This document shows, piece by piece, positions 25,505-33,758 of a stretch of 57,878 nucleotides of DNA. The notes below the pieces were generated by a model, which was not told the origin of the DNA, ran no database searches, and worked only from the letters and a program-made list of their open reading frames with translations. A program made the position numbers and the translations under genes. Numbering within the stretch: the stretch's first letter is position 1; every line of letters begins with the position of its first letter. The stretch is taken from the NCBI GenBank assembly GCA_002690325.1, contig NZED01000053.1:1-57878 (forward strand). The letters run 5' to 3'. Source of the DNA: Synechococcus sp. ARS1019 (GTDB lineage: Bacteria; Cyanobacteriota; Cyanobacteriia; PCC-6307; Cyanobiaceae).

Positions 25505-26232
25505 GCTGGGAGGGGAGGGTTATCAAAGAGAAGGTTTTCGATATAAGCGTCAGCCCAGGAGGGATTGAATGCTTTTTCGAGAACCCGACGGGTCTTGTCG
25601 TTGCGCTTCTGCTTGAGGCAGTAGTTCAGCTGACCTTCATAACGCTCGATCGTAGAAAGTGAATCTGCTGAATCGGGAGTGGACTGACGAACCGCCTCTG
25701 ACAACACGCCTAAATAGCTGTCGACCAGTTCGACAAACCAAGCCTCTTCTTCCGCTCCATCAGGCCGGATAAATCGGACATAGGACGAAAAAATGGTTCC
25801 CCATCCAGGAAGATCACGCACCTGACGAAACGGGGGAATGGCCAAACTGCTCAGGCTGGCTTCCACGCCAGACGGCAGTGTTGGTTTCACCGGTGATAAA
25901 TCGACGATGGCCGCTGAAATACCGGCAGGCCCAGCGACGATGTCGGCCCCGAAAATCGGTAGATCAAAGCATGGATCTGGAAACCAGACGCAGTGAAGAA
26001 TCTGCAAGCCATTCCCGAGGCGTGCCAGTTCGAGATGCAGTTTGCGCATGCCCCTGCAGCGATGCAGCTCGTTTCCGATGAACAACCGCTCACCGTCAAG
26101 GGTTCCCTGAACAGCAGCGAGCTCCTCATCCAGAGCTAGATCGGCCAGCTCAGGCAAATCCGCACGTTTTGCGCGAATCCGATCCGCCAGCACCATCACC
26201 AATGGGTGAAGTGCCACAGGATTGTCTGGCAT
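25501..26232 (-). CDS. pcyA: Phycocyanobilin:ferredoxin oxidoreductase
   Basis: PcyA reduces biliverdin IX-alpha by four electrons from ferredoxin to phycocyanobilin, the phycobilisome chromophore. The 243-residue product has the active-site elements of the family: the Glu in GNELHRC, the His in [13 protein letters not shown] and the Asp in [25 protein letters not shown] is a strong family match. The open frame extends to 26385, but the ATG at 26232 fits the family start. Only about 31 bp separate it from the likely start of the divergent M16 peptidase gene. It is translationally linked to devBCA downstream. Confidence 0.95.
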   Translation of the reverse strand: MPDNPVALHPLVMVLADRIRAKRADLPELADLALDEELAAVQGTLDGERLFIGNELHRCRGMRKLHLELARLGNGLQILHCVWFPDPCFDLPIFGADIVAGPAGISAAIVDLSPVKPTLPSGVEASLSSLAIPPFRQVRDLPGWGTIFSSYVRFIRPDGAEEEAWFVELVDSYLGVLSEAVRQSTPDSADSLSTIERYEGQLNYCLKQKRNDKTRRVLEKAFNPSWADAYIENLLFDNPPLPA

Positions 26233-26263
26233 CGAAGACGGACTCACGCTGGGCAGGCACAGA

Positions 26264-27547
26264 ATGGAACTTTGCCACGCAGTTCTGTCCTCTTCACGTA
26301 ATAGCCCAGCTCTCGACTTGTGGACTCTGAAGAACGGCGTGTCCTGCATCGAGGCGTCGATGCCCGATGCATCACTGACCTGCATCGATCTGTGGTGCCG
26401 AGCTGGCAGCAGTGGAGAACGGAGCGATGAGCATGGAATGGCTCATTTTCTTGAGCACATGGTGTTCAAGGGGAGCAGCACCCTGGCACCTGGTGCCTTC
26501 GACCGCGAAATCGAAGCGCTCGGAGGCAGCAGCAATGCCGCCACCGGCTTTGATGATGTGCACTTCCACGTCCTGATTCCCTCGGGTCAGGCTCCACGCG
26601 CATTGGAGCTGCTTCTGGATTTGGTGTTGTGTCCGGCTCTGGCCGAAGACGCATTCCAAACGGAACGGGAGGTGGTTCTCGAAGAGATCGCTCAATATGC
26701 AGACCAACCTGACGAGCAGGTCCTGCAGAAGCTCCTGGCGCTGGGGTGCGCCGATCACGACTACGGCCGGCCGATTCTGGGAACATCGAACAGCTTGATG
26801 GCCATGTCTCCGGCCAAGATGCGGCAGTTTCACCAAAGGCTTTACCGCGGTTCGAATCTCTGCCTGGCTATCGCAGGGCCAGATCAGGCCATTTCCAAAA
26901 CCATGGTCGCAGCCTCACGGCTGGCCGATCTGCCTGATCACTCTGCAGAAAACAGTCTTTCTGACTTGGTTCTACGGCCAGGACGCCATGAACTCACCGT
27001 CGACCGCCTCGAAGCTGCTCGGTTCATGATGCTTTGGCCAGCTCCACAGGCCGCGGATCAAGATTGGGTGATGGGAGCCGATCTGCTCACCACCCTGTTG
27101 AGCGAGGGTCGGCGATCCCGCTTGGTCGCCAGGCTGCGAGAAACACTCCAAATCGCCGAAAGCGTTGAGATGGATCTCACGTCGCTTGAACGAGGAAGCC
27201 TGATCACCTTGGAGATCTGCTGCCAAGTGGAGGATCTCGAGGCTGTCGAAGCGGAGGTTCATCGAGAGCTCCACCGTCTATCGACAACAACGCCGAACGA
27301 TGGGGAACGCAATCGCGCCATGCAGTTGGTCGGCAATGGATTGCGTTTCGCGATGGAATCCACCGGACAGGTCACAGCGATGGCAGCCAATCAGGCACTT
27401 TGGAATCGTCATCAGTCGCTGCTCCATCCACTCAGCTTGATGGCCCCCTGGAGTTGTGAGCGTCTTCAGGACGCCGCCGCCGAGCGACTCCGTCCTGACC
27501 AAGCGCTCACTCTCATCGCACGACCAGGAGCCAGCGGACAATGTTGA
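26264..27547 (+). CDS. M16 family zinc peptidase, catalytic subunit
   Basis: A 427-residue insulinase-type (M16) protein. The inverted zinc motif HFLEH is at about residue 60, with the downstream Glu in [12 protein letters not shown]. The rest has the two-lobed M16 half-clamshell. It would form a peptidase with the adjacent M16-like protein, which lacks the zinc site (inference from the common PqqF/mitochondrial processing peptidase arrangement). The ATG at 26264 is my start; a TTG at 26318 just before WTLKNGV is an alternative. It overlaps the next gene by 7 bp. Likely substrates are transit or signal peptides, but this is not shown. Confidence 0.87.
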   Translation: MELCHAVLSSSRNSPALDLWTLKNGVSCIEASMPDASLTCIDLWCRAGSSGERSDEHGMAHFLEHMVFKGSSTLAPGAFDREIEALGGSSNAATGFDDVHFHVLIPSGQAPRALELLLDLVLCPALAEDAFQTEREVVLEEIAQYADQPDEQVLQKLLALGCADHDYGRPILGTSNSLMAMSPAKMRQFHQRLYRGSNLCLAIAGPDQAISKTMVAASRLADLPDHSAENSLSDLVLRPGRHELTVDRLEAARFMMLWPAPQAADQDWVMGADLLTTLLSEGRRSRLVARLRETLQIAESVEMDLTSLERGSLITLEICCQVEDLEAVEAEVHRELHRLSTTTPNDGERNRAMQLVGNGLRFAMESTGQVTAMAANQALWNRHQSLLHPLSLMAPWSCERLQDAAAERLRPDQALTLIARPGASGQC

Positions 27548-28779
27548 ACGGCGAACTGCTGCTGGAGTCGGTTCAAACGCCTGGCGTGATGAGCGCCAAG
27601 CTGCTTCTGCCCAGGGGGAGTGGTCACGACTGCATCGGAAGCCGTGGTGCCCATCAATTGCTGGCGTCGCTGCTCACCCGTGGCTGCGGACCTTATGACC
27701 AAAACGAGATCGCTGATCTCGTTGAAGGTTGTGGAGCAGGGTTACGCAGCGATGCCCACGAGGATGGCCTTCTGATCAGCCTGCGCTGTTGCAGTCACGA
27801 TGCGCCGAAGCTGATTTCAATCCTGGATTGGATGATCCATCAGCCCCATCTCGAGGAGGATCAATTCCATCTGGAGCGCAGCCTCAGCCTGCAAACCCTG
27901 CAGCGCCAACAGGAAGATCCCTTCCAAATGGCGTTCGATGGATGGAGGCACCTGGCGTATGGCAACGGCGGTTACGGCCACGACGCGCTCGGTTTAGCCG
28001 ATGAATTGGAAACGTTGGAGTTATCGGTGCTGGAGCCGATTCTTGGCAATTTGCAATCCAGCAAAGGAGTTCTTGCGATTGCAGGGCAATGGCCTGCAGA
28101 GCTGGAGGACAGGCTGGCAGAGGTGATCCTGCCCCCAGCAACGACGGACGCATCTGTGGAGCAGGAGAACGTCACAGCCGCACAAGACGTGCCAAACAGC
28201 TCCATCCAGATGGATCCGATCGACACCGAACAGGTGGTGATGATGCTGGGACAGCCAACGATTCCACACGGACATCCTGATGCCCTAGGCCTGCGACTTC
28301 TGCAATGCCATCTGGGCTATGGCATGTCCAGCCTGCTATTCCGACGGCTGCGGGAAGACCATGGAGTGGCTTATGACGTTGGCATCCATCACCCCAATCG
28401 GTTGGGTGCCTCCCCCTTCGTTCTCCATGCGTCAAGCGGTAGCGACAAAGCCGAATTAGCCCTTCGGCTGCTGTGTGAGGTCTGGAATGAGCTCAGTGAG
28501 GAGTGTTTAAGCACCAATGACCTTGAGCTGGCGCAAGCCAAATTTGTTGGGCAACTGGCCCACAGTCGCCAAACCTGCTCGCAAAGGGCTGAACGCAGAG
28601 CACAACTCAGCCGCTTCTGTCTTCCGGAGAACCACGACCAAGAGTGCCTTGATCGCATCGAAACCATCTCGTCATCGGATCTGCAACGGATTGCCAAGGA
28701 CCACCTCACGAGCCCGAAGTTGAGCCTCTGCGGGCCACAAACGTTGCTCACCACCCTCCACAAGAACTGGAACGACTAG
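27541..28779 (+). CDS. M16 family protein, non-catalytic partner
   Basis: A 412-residue M16-fold protein. At the position where the partner has HFLEH this protein has GAHQLLASLL, so the zinc ligands are absent. The C-terminal lobe keeps the R-Y-type substrate-binding region (FRRLREDHGVAYDVG) typical of the regulatory chain of heterodimeric M16 peptidases. It overlaps the catalytic gene by 7 bp, which fits a stoichiometric complex. Its TAG stop lies within a CTAG that also supplies the stop of the convergent sipA-like gene. Confidence 0.85.
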   Translation: MLNGELLLESVQTPGVMSAKLLLPRGSGHDCIGSRGAHQLLASLLTRGCGPYDQNEIADLVEGCGAGLRSDAHEDGLLISLRCCSHDAPKLISILDWMIHQPHLEEDQFHLERSLSLQTLQRQQEDPFQMAFDGWRHLAYGNGGYGHDALGLADELETLELSVLEPILGNLQSSKGVLAIAGQWPAELEDRLAEVILPPATTDASVEQENVTAAQDVPNSSIQMDPIDTEQVVMMLGQPTIPHGHPDALGLRLLQCHLGYGMSSLLFRRLREDHGVAYDVGIHHPNRLGASPFVLHASSGSDKAELALRLLCEVWNELSEECLSTNDLELAQAKFVGQLAHSRQTCSQRAERRAQLSRFCLPENHDQECLDRIETISSSDLQRIAKDHLTSPKLSLCGPQTLLTTLHKNWND

Positions 28780-28994
28780 CCGTCTGGATGCATCTCCAAT
28801 ACCGATGTCGATAACAGAAAAGACCCACGACGAAACCGAACGGCAAGTGTGTCCGCCGGATGCAAGGCGACGACTTCACCCTGCTCCCCAGGGCTAATGA
28901 GATCCGGCGGCCGCAACATGGGCATTGGGTCCGCGGTTTTCAGATAAGACACCACGTCCTTAAGCCTCACTTTGTCCCCAATCGAAAACGACAT
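28776..28994 (-). CDS. sipA: SipA-like small regulatory protein (DUF3148)
   Basis: A 72-residue SH3-like protein. FSIGDKVRL, VSYLKTADPMPMLRPPDLI, GEQGEVVALHP and AVRFRRGSFLL match the cyanobacterial DUF3148/SipA family. In Synechococcus elongatus SipA binds the histidine kinase NblS, which controls photosynthesis genes under high light and nutrient stress. Here the family match is from recall of conserved motifs, so the family call is good and the partner is inferred. It stops at the shared CTAG and is divergent from bioY. Confidence 0.75.
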   Translation of the reverse strand: MSFSIGDKVRLKDVVSYLKTADPMPMLRPPDLISPGEQGEVVALHPADTLAVRFRRGSFLLSTSVLEMHPDG

Positions 28995-29050
28995 GTGCTC
29001 TGGGCAGAGATTGCATTCTCAAGCAGGATGGGCCGAGTTGTAGCTCTTCG

Positions 29051-29617
29051 TTGCGGGCCCTAGCCATCTGGAGCGGTGCACTCGTGGGGCTGCTCACCAT
29101 CCTGATCGGCAGCTTGATTCCAGCAGCAATTCTGCTGCCAGCGCCACCGCAGGTGGTCGATCTCCCCGTGAGCTGGCAGGTTCCTGCCCTGCTTCTCTGT
29201 GCGATGGTCAGCGGACCTCGAGCAGGTGTCATCGCGTCGGTGGCCTATCTCACCGTTGGGCTAGGCGATTTGCAGGTCTTCCAGGGAGGCGGTGGCATGG
29301 CCTACGTCCTCGAACCCGGCTTCGGCTACCTCGCCGGATTTGTCCCTGCGGCGTGGCTCACCGGCCGTCTAGCCCAGCAGGACGGTATGGGGGATGTGAT
29401 CAAACTCAGCGCTTCTGCTGTGGCTGGCTTAATCGTGCTTCAAGGTTGTGGCCTGGTGAATTTGCTGCTTGGCGCTGCTCTGAATCGCTGGGATCCCTCC
29501 TTACTGGAGCTCCTCATTCAATATTCAATCGGTCCACTTCCAGGTCAGCTTTTGTTGTGCATCTCGGCGGCAGTCTTGGCCGTTGTGCTTCGGCGTCTCC
29601 TGGTGGTTGATCCATGA
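29051..29617 (+). CDS. bioY: Biotin transporter BioY
   Basis: BioY is the substrate-binding S component of the biotin ECF transporter and can work alone in some bacteria. The 188-residue product has about six membrane helices and the family motif GGGGMAYVLEPGFGYLAGFVPAAWLTGRL. A TTG at 29051 is the start used. No EcfA or EcfT gene is nearby, so it either shares a common energising module elsewhere or acts alone (inference). Coupled to lspA by an ATGA overlap. Confidence 0.87.
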   Translation: MRALAIWSGALVGLLTILIGSLIPAAILLPAPPQVVDLPVSWQVPALLLCAMVSGPRAGVIASVAYLTVGLGDLQVFQGGGGMAYVLEPGFGYLAGFVPAAWLTGRLAQQDGMGDVIKLSASAVAGLIVLQGCGLVNLLLGAALNRWDPSLLELLIQYSIGPLPGQLLLCISAAVLAVVLRRLLVVDP

Positions 29618-30105
29618 CATCCAGAACTGATTCACCAATCATCAATCGGGGACGACAACTCACCCTGGCCATGGTGATCGTGATCATCGATCAGTTCAGC
29701 AAAGCCATCATCGCTGAACAACTTGGTGATGGACGCACGGTGACGGCCATTCCAGGGCTGCTTGAGCTTCACCTTGTCCGCAACACCGGTGCTGCTTTTA
29801 GCCTGCTCAGCAATGCCACCCCTTGGCTTGGTTTGTTGAGCCTGTTAGTCGCCGCAGGGCTGAGCCGATGGATCTGGCGGAGACCTCAGCAACCTCTTTG
29901 GCAGGGTTTGGCGGTCTCGTTTTTATTAGGGGGAACACTCGGCAATGGTTTAGACCGCTGGCGACTGGGATATGTCGTTGATTTTCTGGCGCTGGTGCCC
30001 ATCAACTTCCCAGTCTTTAATCCGGCAGACATCGCAATCAACCTGGCCGTGGCTTGCTTTGCCATTGACCTCCTTCAACAGCCCCGCAAACCAGACCATG
30101 GCTGA
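29614..30105 (+). CDS. lspA: Lipoprotein signal peptidase (signal peptidase II)
   Basis: LspA cleaves the signal peptide of diacylglyceryl-modified prolipoproteins at the plasma membrane. The 163-residue protein has four membrane segments and both catalytic aspartate motifs: NGLDRWRLGYVVDFL and VFNPADIAIN. The early NTGAAFSLL motif is also conserved. The usual length and a start overlapping the bioY stop by 4 bp (ATGA) support the call. Seven bp separate it from the following GTPase gene. Confidence 0.95.
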   Translation: MTSRTDSPIINRGRQLTLAMVIVIIDQFSKAIIAEQLGDGRTVTAIPGLLELHLVRNTGAAFSLLSNATPWLGLLSLLVAAGLSRWIWRRPQQPLWQGLAVSFLLGGTLGNGLDRWRLGYVVDFLALVPINFPVFNPADIAINLAVACFAIDLLQQPRKPDHG

Positions 30106-30111
30106 TCAGCT

Positions 30112-31713
30112 GTGAAGAGCCATCGCACGCGGCTGCTGTTGATCCTGGCGGGATCTCTGGTGGGGCTGATCATTCTGGGTGGCGTCCTTCAAGCGATCCG
30201 AACGCTGCTTTGGGATCTCAGTTACTTCCTGCCGAGTTGGTTGCTCGCCCCCGTCCTTCTGCTTGGGCTAGGTCTCATCGTTGCAGTTGGACTGCAGCTG
30301 GGTTGGCCGACATGGAAACGCTTGCAAGAACGCCGCCGTTCCACACAACGTCTCAAGAACAACGACCTGCAAGCTCCCCGTGATCGGCGTGATGCAGCGC
30401 AAATCAGCCTGACCAATATCGATCATCTGCTTGAGCGTTTGGATGACGACATCTGTCGGGCCAGGTTGCAGGAAGACAGAGAACGTTTCGAGGCTGAACT
30501 CGAACGGGGCGATCTCGTCATCGTGGTGTTCGGCACTGGCTCCAGCGGTAAAACATCGCTGATCCGTGCACTGCTGAACGAGGTCGTCGGGGAGGTTGGA
30601 GCCGCCATGGGGTCCACAAGGACAAGCACGACCTATCGCCTTCGCTTGCGGGGCCTGGATCGAGGTCTTCAGCTGATCGATACACCAGGCATCTTGGAAG
30701 CGGATGACGACGGAATCAAGCGGGAGGAGATGGCTCGCCGGCAAGCAGCGAAGGCCGACCTCATGGTTGTCGTCGTCGATGGCGATCTTCGGGCCTCTGA
30801 GGCTGCCGTGATGGACACACTGCTCGATCTCGGCAAACGCATGCTGCTCGTGCTCAACAAATGCGACCTCCGTGGTGTTGATGAGCAGCAAAGACTGCTC
30901 GAGATATTGAGACAACGCTGCAAAGGGCAAATCGCCGACGTCGACGTCATGGCTTGCAGTGCAGCACCACAAACCATTCCACGGCCTGGCCGAACTCCGT
31001 TGCAACCCCGTCCAGACGTTCAATCTCTCGTCCAGCGATTGGCCGCTGTTCTTCACGCCGATGGAGAAGAATTAATTGCCGACAACATCCTCTTGCAGTG
31101 TCAGCAACTCGATGATCGAGGGCGTGCCCTGCTGCGACGGCAACGCATCAGCGCATCAAAACGCTGCGTTGATCGCTACACGTGGATCGGCGCTGGTGTT
31201 GTGGCAGCGACCCCGCTACCAGGGGTTGACCTCCTTGGAACAGCCGCGGTCAATGCTCAAATGGTGATGGAGATTGCTGGGATCCATGGCGTGGATCTTG
31301 GAAAGGAACAGGCCAAAACACTGGCCGTCTCCGTAGGACGGACGTTGGCCACCCTGGGCGCGATTAAAGGCGCGATGAGTGTGGTCAGCGCGGGGCTTCA
31401 TCTCAGCCTGCCCACGCTGTTAGCGGGGCGAGCAATCCAAGGGGTGACGGCTGGATGGCTAACCCGCGTGGCTGGAGCCAGTTTTATCCGCTACTTCCAG
31501 CAGGATCAAAGCTGGGGGGACGGTGGAATCCAAGCCGTCGTCCAAGAACAATTCGAACTGAATCGACGTGAAGCATCCCTCAAGCAATTCCTTGAGATGG
31601 CTGTTCGTCAGGTGGTGGAGCCACTGCGACGGAATCGTTCGCGTCAACTGCCTCCGCGCCCAGCGCCTCGGGAGGCGGGGGCAGCATCGGACCGCGGGCG
31701 TCGAGAACCGTGA
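30112..31713 (+). CDS. Membrane-associated GTPase with DUF697-like C terminus
   Basis: A 533-residue protein. Two N-terminal membrane helices (residues about 5-30 and 40-65) are followed by a TrmE/Era-like G domain: G1 GTGSSGKTSLIRALL (about residue 145), G3 DTPGILE and G4 NKCD. The C-terminal 180 residues resemble DUF697 (YTWIGAGVVAATPLPGVDLLGTAAVNAQMVMEIA), a segment that tends to contact membranes. Related proteins (YcjF-like) are poorly characterised. GTG start 7 bp after lspA. The last 134 bp overlap, on the other strand, the small gene ending at 31580. Confidence 0.85.
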   Translation: MKSHRTRLLLILAGSLVGLIILGGVLQAIRTLLWDLSYFLPSWLLAPVLLLGLGLIVAVGLQLGWPTWKRLQERRRSTQRLKNNDLQAPRDRRDAAQISLTNIDHLLERLDDDICRARLQEDRERFEAELERGDLVIVVFGTGSSGKTSLIRALLNEVVGEVGAAMGSTRTSTTYRLRLRGLDRGLQLIDTPGILEADDDGIKREEMARRQAAKADLMVVVVDGDLRASEAAVMDTLLDLGKRMLLVLNKCDLRGVDEQQRLLEILRQRCKGQIADVDVMACSAAPQTIPRPGRTPLQPRPDVQSLVQRLAAVLHADGEELIADNILLQCQQLDDRGRALLRRQRISASKRCVDRYTWIGAGVVAATPLPGVDLLGTAAVNAQMVMEIAGIHGVDLGKEQAKTLAVSVGRTLATLGAIKGAMSVVSAGLHLSLPTLLAGRAIQGVTAGWLTRVAGASFIRYFQQDQSWGDGGIQAVVQEQFELNRREASLKQFLEMAVRQVVEPLRRNRSRQLPPRPAPREAGAASDRGRREP

Positions 31714-31801
31714 TTAACGCCAAATAAAGAACAGCGATCAACACGGAGATAGCACCGGTGATGATTGCAACCCATCGAGGTCGTTGAGGGCTGTTGGTCA
31801 T
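31580..31801 (-). CDS. Small single-pass membrane protein, unknown function
   Basis: A 73-residue protein. A short basic N terminus (MTNSPQRPRW) precedes one transmembrane helix (VAIITGAISVLIAVLYLALITV) and a Pro/Ala/Asp-rich tail. I do not recognise the family. The ATG overlaps the decarboxylase stop by 4 bp (ATGA), so it is coupled to that gene. The C-terminal 44 codons are antisense to the end of the GTPase gene. The membrane segment lies outside the overlap, and it is the best reason to believe the gene. Confidence 0.6.
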   Translation of the reverse strand: MTNSPQRPRWVAIITGAISVLIAVLYLALITVLDARGPMLPPPPEALGAEAVDANDSVAVAPPPDEQPSQGIA

Positions 31802-33246
31802 CGTTCAAAACGGTTAATGCAGTGAGCAAGATGGTCGATATGAGCAACGGTGGTATGGGGGTTGCCCCAGACCGATTTGAGGTGATGGCAGCCTGCATAT
31901 AGCGGCCTGGAGAGCATGAAACCCTCCTGCATCAGAGCCTGGCGTAAGGCCAACGTCCAACTGGAGCCATCTCTGCTCACTCTTGAAGACGGATGGAAAG
32001 CAACAAGGTGGAGAGAACCCGGCTGACAGACCAGACGATCCAGATCAAGACGCTGCTTGAACGTTGATGCACGCTCGAGTGCGCTGGAGAGAACTCTGGT
32101 GATTCCTGGCACTCCAAGCTGACGGAGACCAAACCAAAGTTTCAACACCTCAGCCGGACGCGTGCCCTGCAGACCAATTTCACCGCCGTGATATCCGGCT
32201 GAAGCGTCATCCATATAAGGAAGACCGGTCGAAAATGTGTCGTGCAATTGATTGGCCTCACGCACCAACAGCATCGACGAGGCCTTGGTGATGCCAAGGA
32301 GCTTCTGGGGATTGATGGTGATCGAATCCGCCTCACCCAGGCCGGGAACCAAATCCGCTGTTTGCTGCGACAAAGCGAAGACGCCTCCAATGGCTGCATC
32401 AACGTGCAGCCAGATGTCGAACCGACGACATAGAGAGGCCAAGGCAGGAATCGGATCCACCGCTCCGCGCACGGTGGTCCCCGCTGTGGCAACAACACAG
32501 AGACACTGTCGACCCTGCCGCTGCAAACGGGATAAACACTCTTCAGCTTGAGTCAGGCAGAGGCTGCCGTTGGCATCCACGGGGATCCTGATCAGAGCAG
32601 GACCACCCAGGCCCATCACGCGCATGGCTTTTGAGAGAGACACATGGGCGTCTTCACTGCAAAGCACCACCCCAGACGCATCGCTCAGCCGGTCACGGGC
32701 TACCACGAGAGCCATGAGATTGCTCAGGGTGCCACCGCTGGTCAACGCACCACCTGCAGAGCCGGGCAAGCCCAAACGATCACAGAACCAGCGGACGAGC
32801 TGCTGCTCCAAAAGGGTCAGTGAGGGGGAGAGCTCCTCAGCGAGAAGGTTGTTGTTCAGCCCTGCTGCGATCAGGTCAGCGGCGATCGATGCCGTCAGCG
32901 GCGGTGGATCCAAATGCGCCAACGAACCGGGATGGGATGGCTGAAAAGCCCCCTCCATCAATGATTGAAGATCCGACAACAACACGTCGACATCCGCCCC
33001 CTGAGGCCCTGGTGTGGCATCGGGCTGTGCCCAGACCGTTGGGAGCGGCTGGCCTGAGGCGGCACCCCCGATCCAATCGCACAGCAGGTTGGCGGTGCGA
33101 TGCAGAAAAGTCTTCAGCTCTGGATCAGCCTCGTAGGGAGAGGCGAAAGGAACCAGGTCTGACAGCAGACTCTCGGCTGGCAAATCAGGCTGCAGACGTG
33201 TTGAAGCAAGTCCACCAATCTTGACGTCTCGTGGGGAAGAGCTCAA
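31798..33246 (-). CDS. Group II PLP-dependent decarboxylase
   Basis: A 482-residue fold-type I decarboxylase of the glutamate/diaminobutyrate/aromatic amino acid group. TSGGTLSNLMALVVARD binds the cofactor phosphate. CLCVVATAGTTVRGAVDP and LHVDAAIGG precede the PLP lysine in NPQKLLGITKASS. Substrate cannot be assigned: L-2,4-diaminobutyrate, aspartate, glutamate or tyrosine-type enzymes are all possible. The first codon is a TTG at 33246, head-to-head with the tadA start, so the true start of one of them may be further in. It is followed by a coupled small membrane protein. Confidence 0.85.
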   Translation of the reverse strand: MSSSPRDVKIGGLASTRLQPDLPAESLLSDLVPFASPYEADPELKTFLHRTANLLCDWIGGAASGQPLPTVWAQPDATPGPQGADVDVLLSDLQSLMEGAFQPSHPGSLAHLDPPPLTASIAADLIAAGLNNNLLAEELSPSLTLLEQQLVRWFCDRLGLPGSAGGALTSGGTLSNLMALVVARDRLSDASGVVLCSEDAHVSLSKAMRVMGLGGPALIRIPVDANGSLCLTQAEECLSRLQRQGRQCLCVVATAGTTVRGAVDPIPALASLCRRFDIWLHVDAAIGGVFALSQQTADLVPGLGEADSITINPQKLLGITKASSMLLVREANQLHDTFSTGLPYMDDASAGYHGGEIGLQGTRPAEVLKLWFGLRQLGVPGITRVLSSALERASTFKQRLDLDRLVCQPGSLHLVAFHPSSRVSRDGSSWTLALRQALMQEGFMLSRPLYAGCHHLKSVWGNPHTTVAHIDHLAHCINRFER

Positions 33247-33758
33247 AGCGGGATGATCACGGAGCGTTGGACGCGTTGCAGCTGACTGAAGACATCAGCC
33301 ATTGGTCACGATGGATGAAACGGCTACTGAAGCGAGCCGCCCTGCTTGGAGAGCAGGGAGAGATACCCGTGGCAGCGATCATTCTTGATGACGAGGGGCG
33401 TTGCATCGGGCATGGGCGAAATACGCGAGAACGCGACCGAGACCCCTTAGGTCATGCCGAATTGGTGGCGCTCCGTCAGGCCTCAAAGCTACGCGGGGAC
33501 TGGCGTTTCAACGATTGCACTCTGATTGTGACTCTGGAGCCATGCACCATGTGCGCAGCTGCGCTGGTTCAAGCCAGGATGGGGCGCGTTGTGTTTGCCG
33601 CCCACGACCGCAAAAGGGGAGGGCTTGGAGGAACAATTGATCTGGCTAACCACCCCTCCGCCCACCACCACATGGTGGTGGTCGCGGGAGTGATGGAAAA
33701 CGAAGCCAGACTGCAGCTAGAGAGCTGGTTTAGGCAGCGACGGCAACGGAACCGCTGA
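33231..33758 (+). CDS. tadA: tRNA-specific adenosine deaminase TadA
   Basis: TadA deaminates A34 to inosine in tRNA-Arg(ACG). The 175-residue product has the zinc deaminase motifs: GHAELVAL (His ligand, catalytic Glu) at about residue 73 and LEPCTMCAAALVQARMGRVVFAA (two Cys ligands). IPVAAIILDDEG is the usual first strand. The frame starts with a GTG at 33231; an ATG at 33315 would give a shorter protein. The conserved W just before that ATG favours the longer form. Its 3' end overlaps the convergent aminotransferase gene by 29 bp. Confidence 0.92.
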   Translation: MGKSSKRDDHGALDALQLTEDISHWSRWMKRLLKRAALLGEQGEIPVAAIILDDEGRCIGHGRNTRERDRDPLGHAELVALRQASKLRGDWRFNDCTLIVTLEPCTMCAAALVQARMGRVVFAAHDRKRGGLGGTIDLANHPSAHHHMVVVAGVMENEARLQLESWFRQRRQRNR

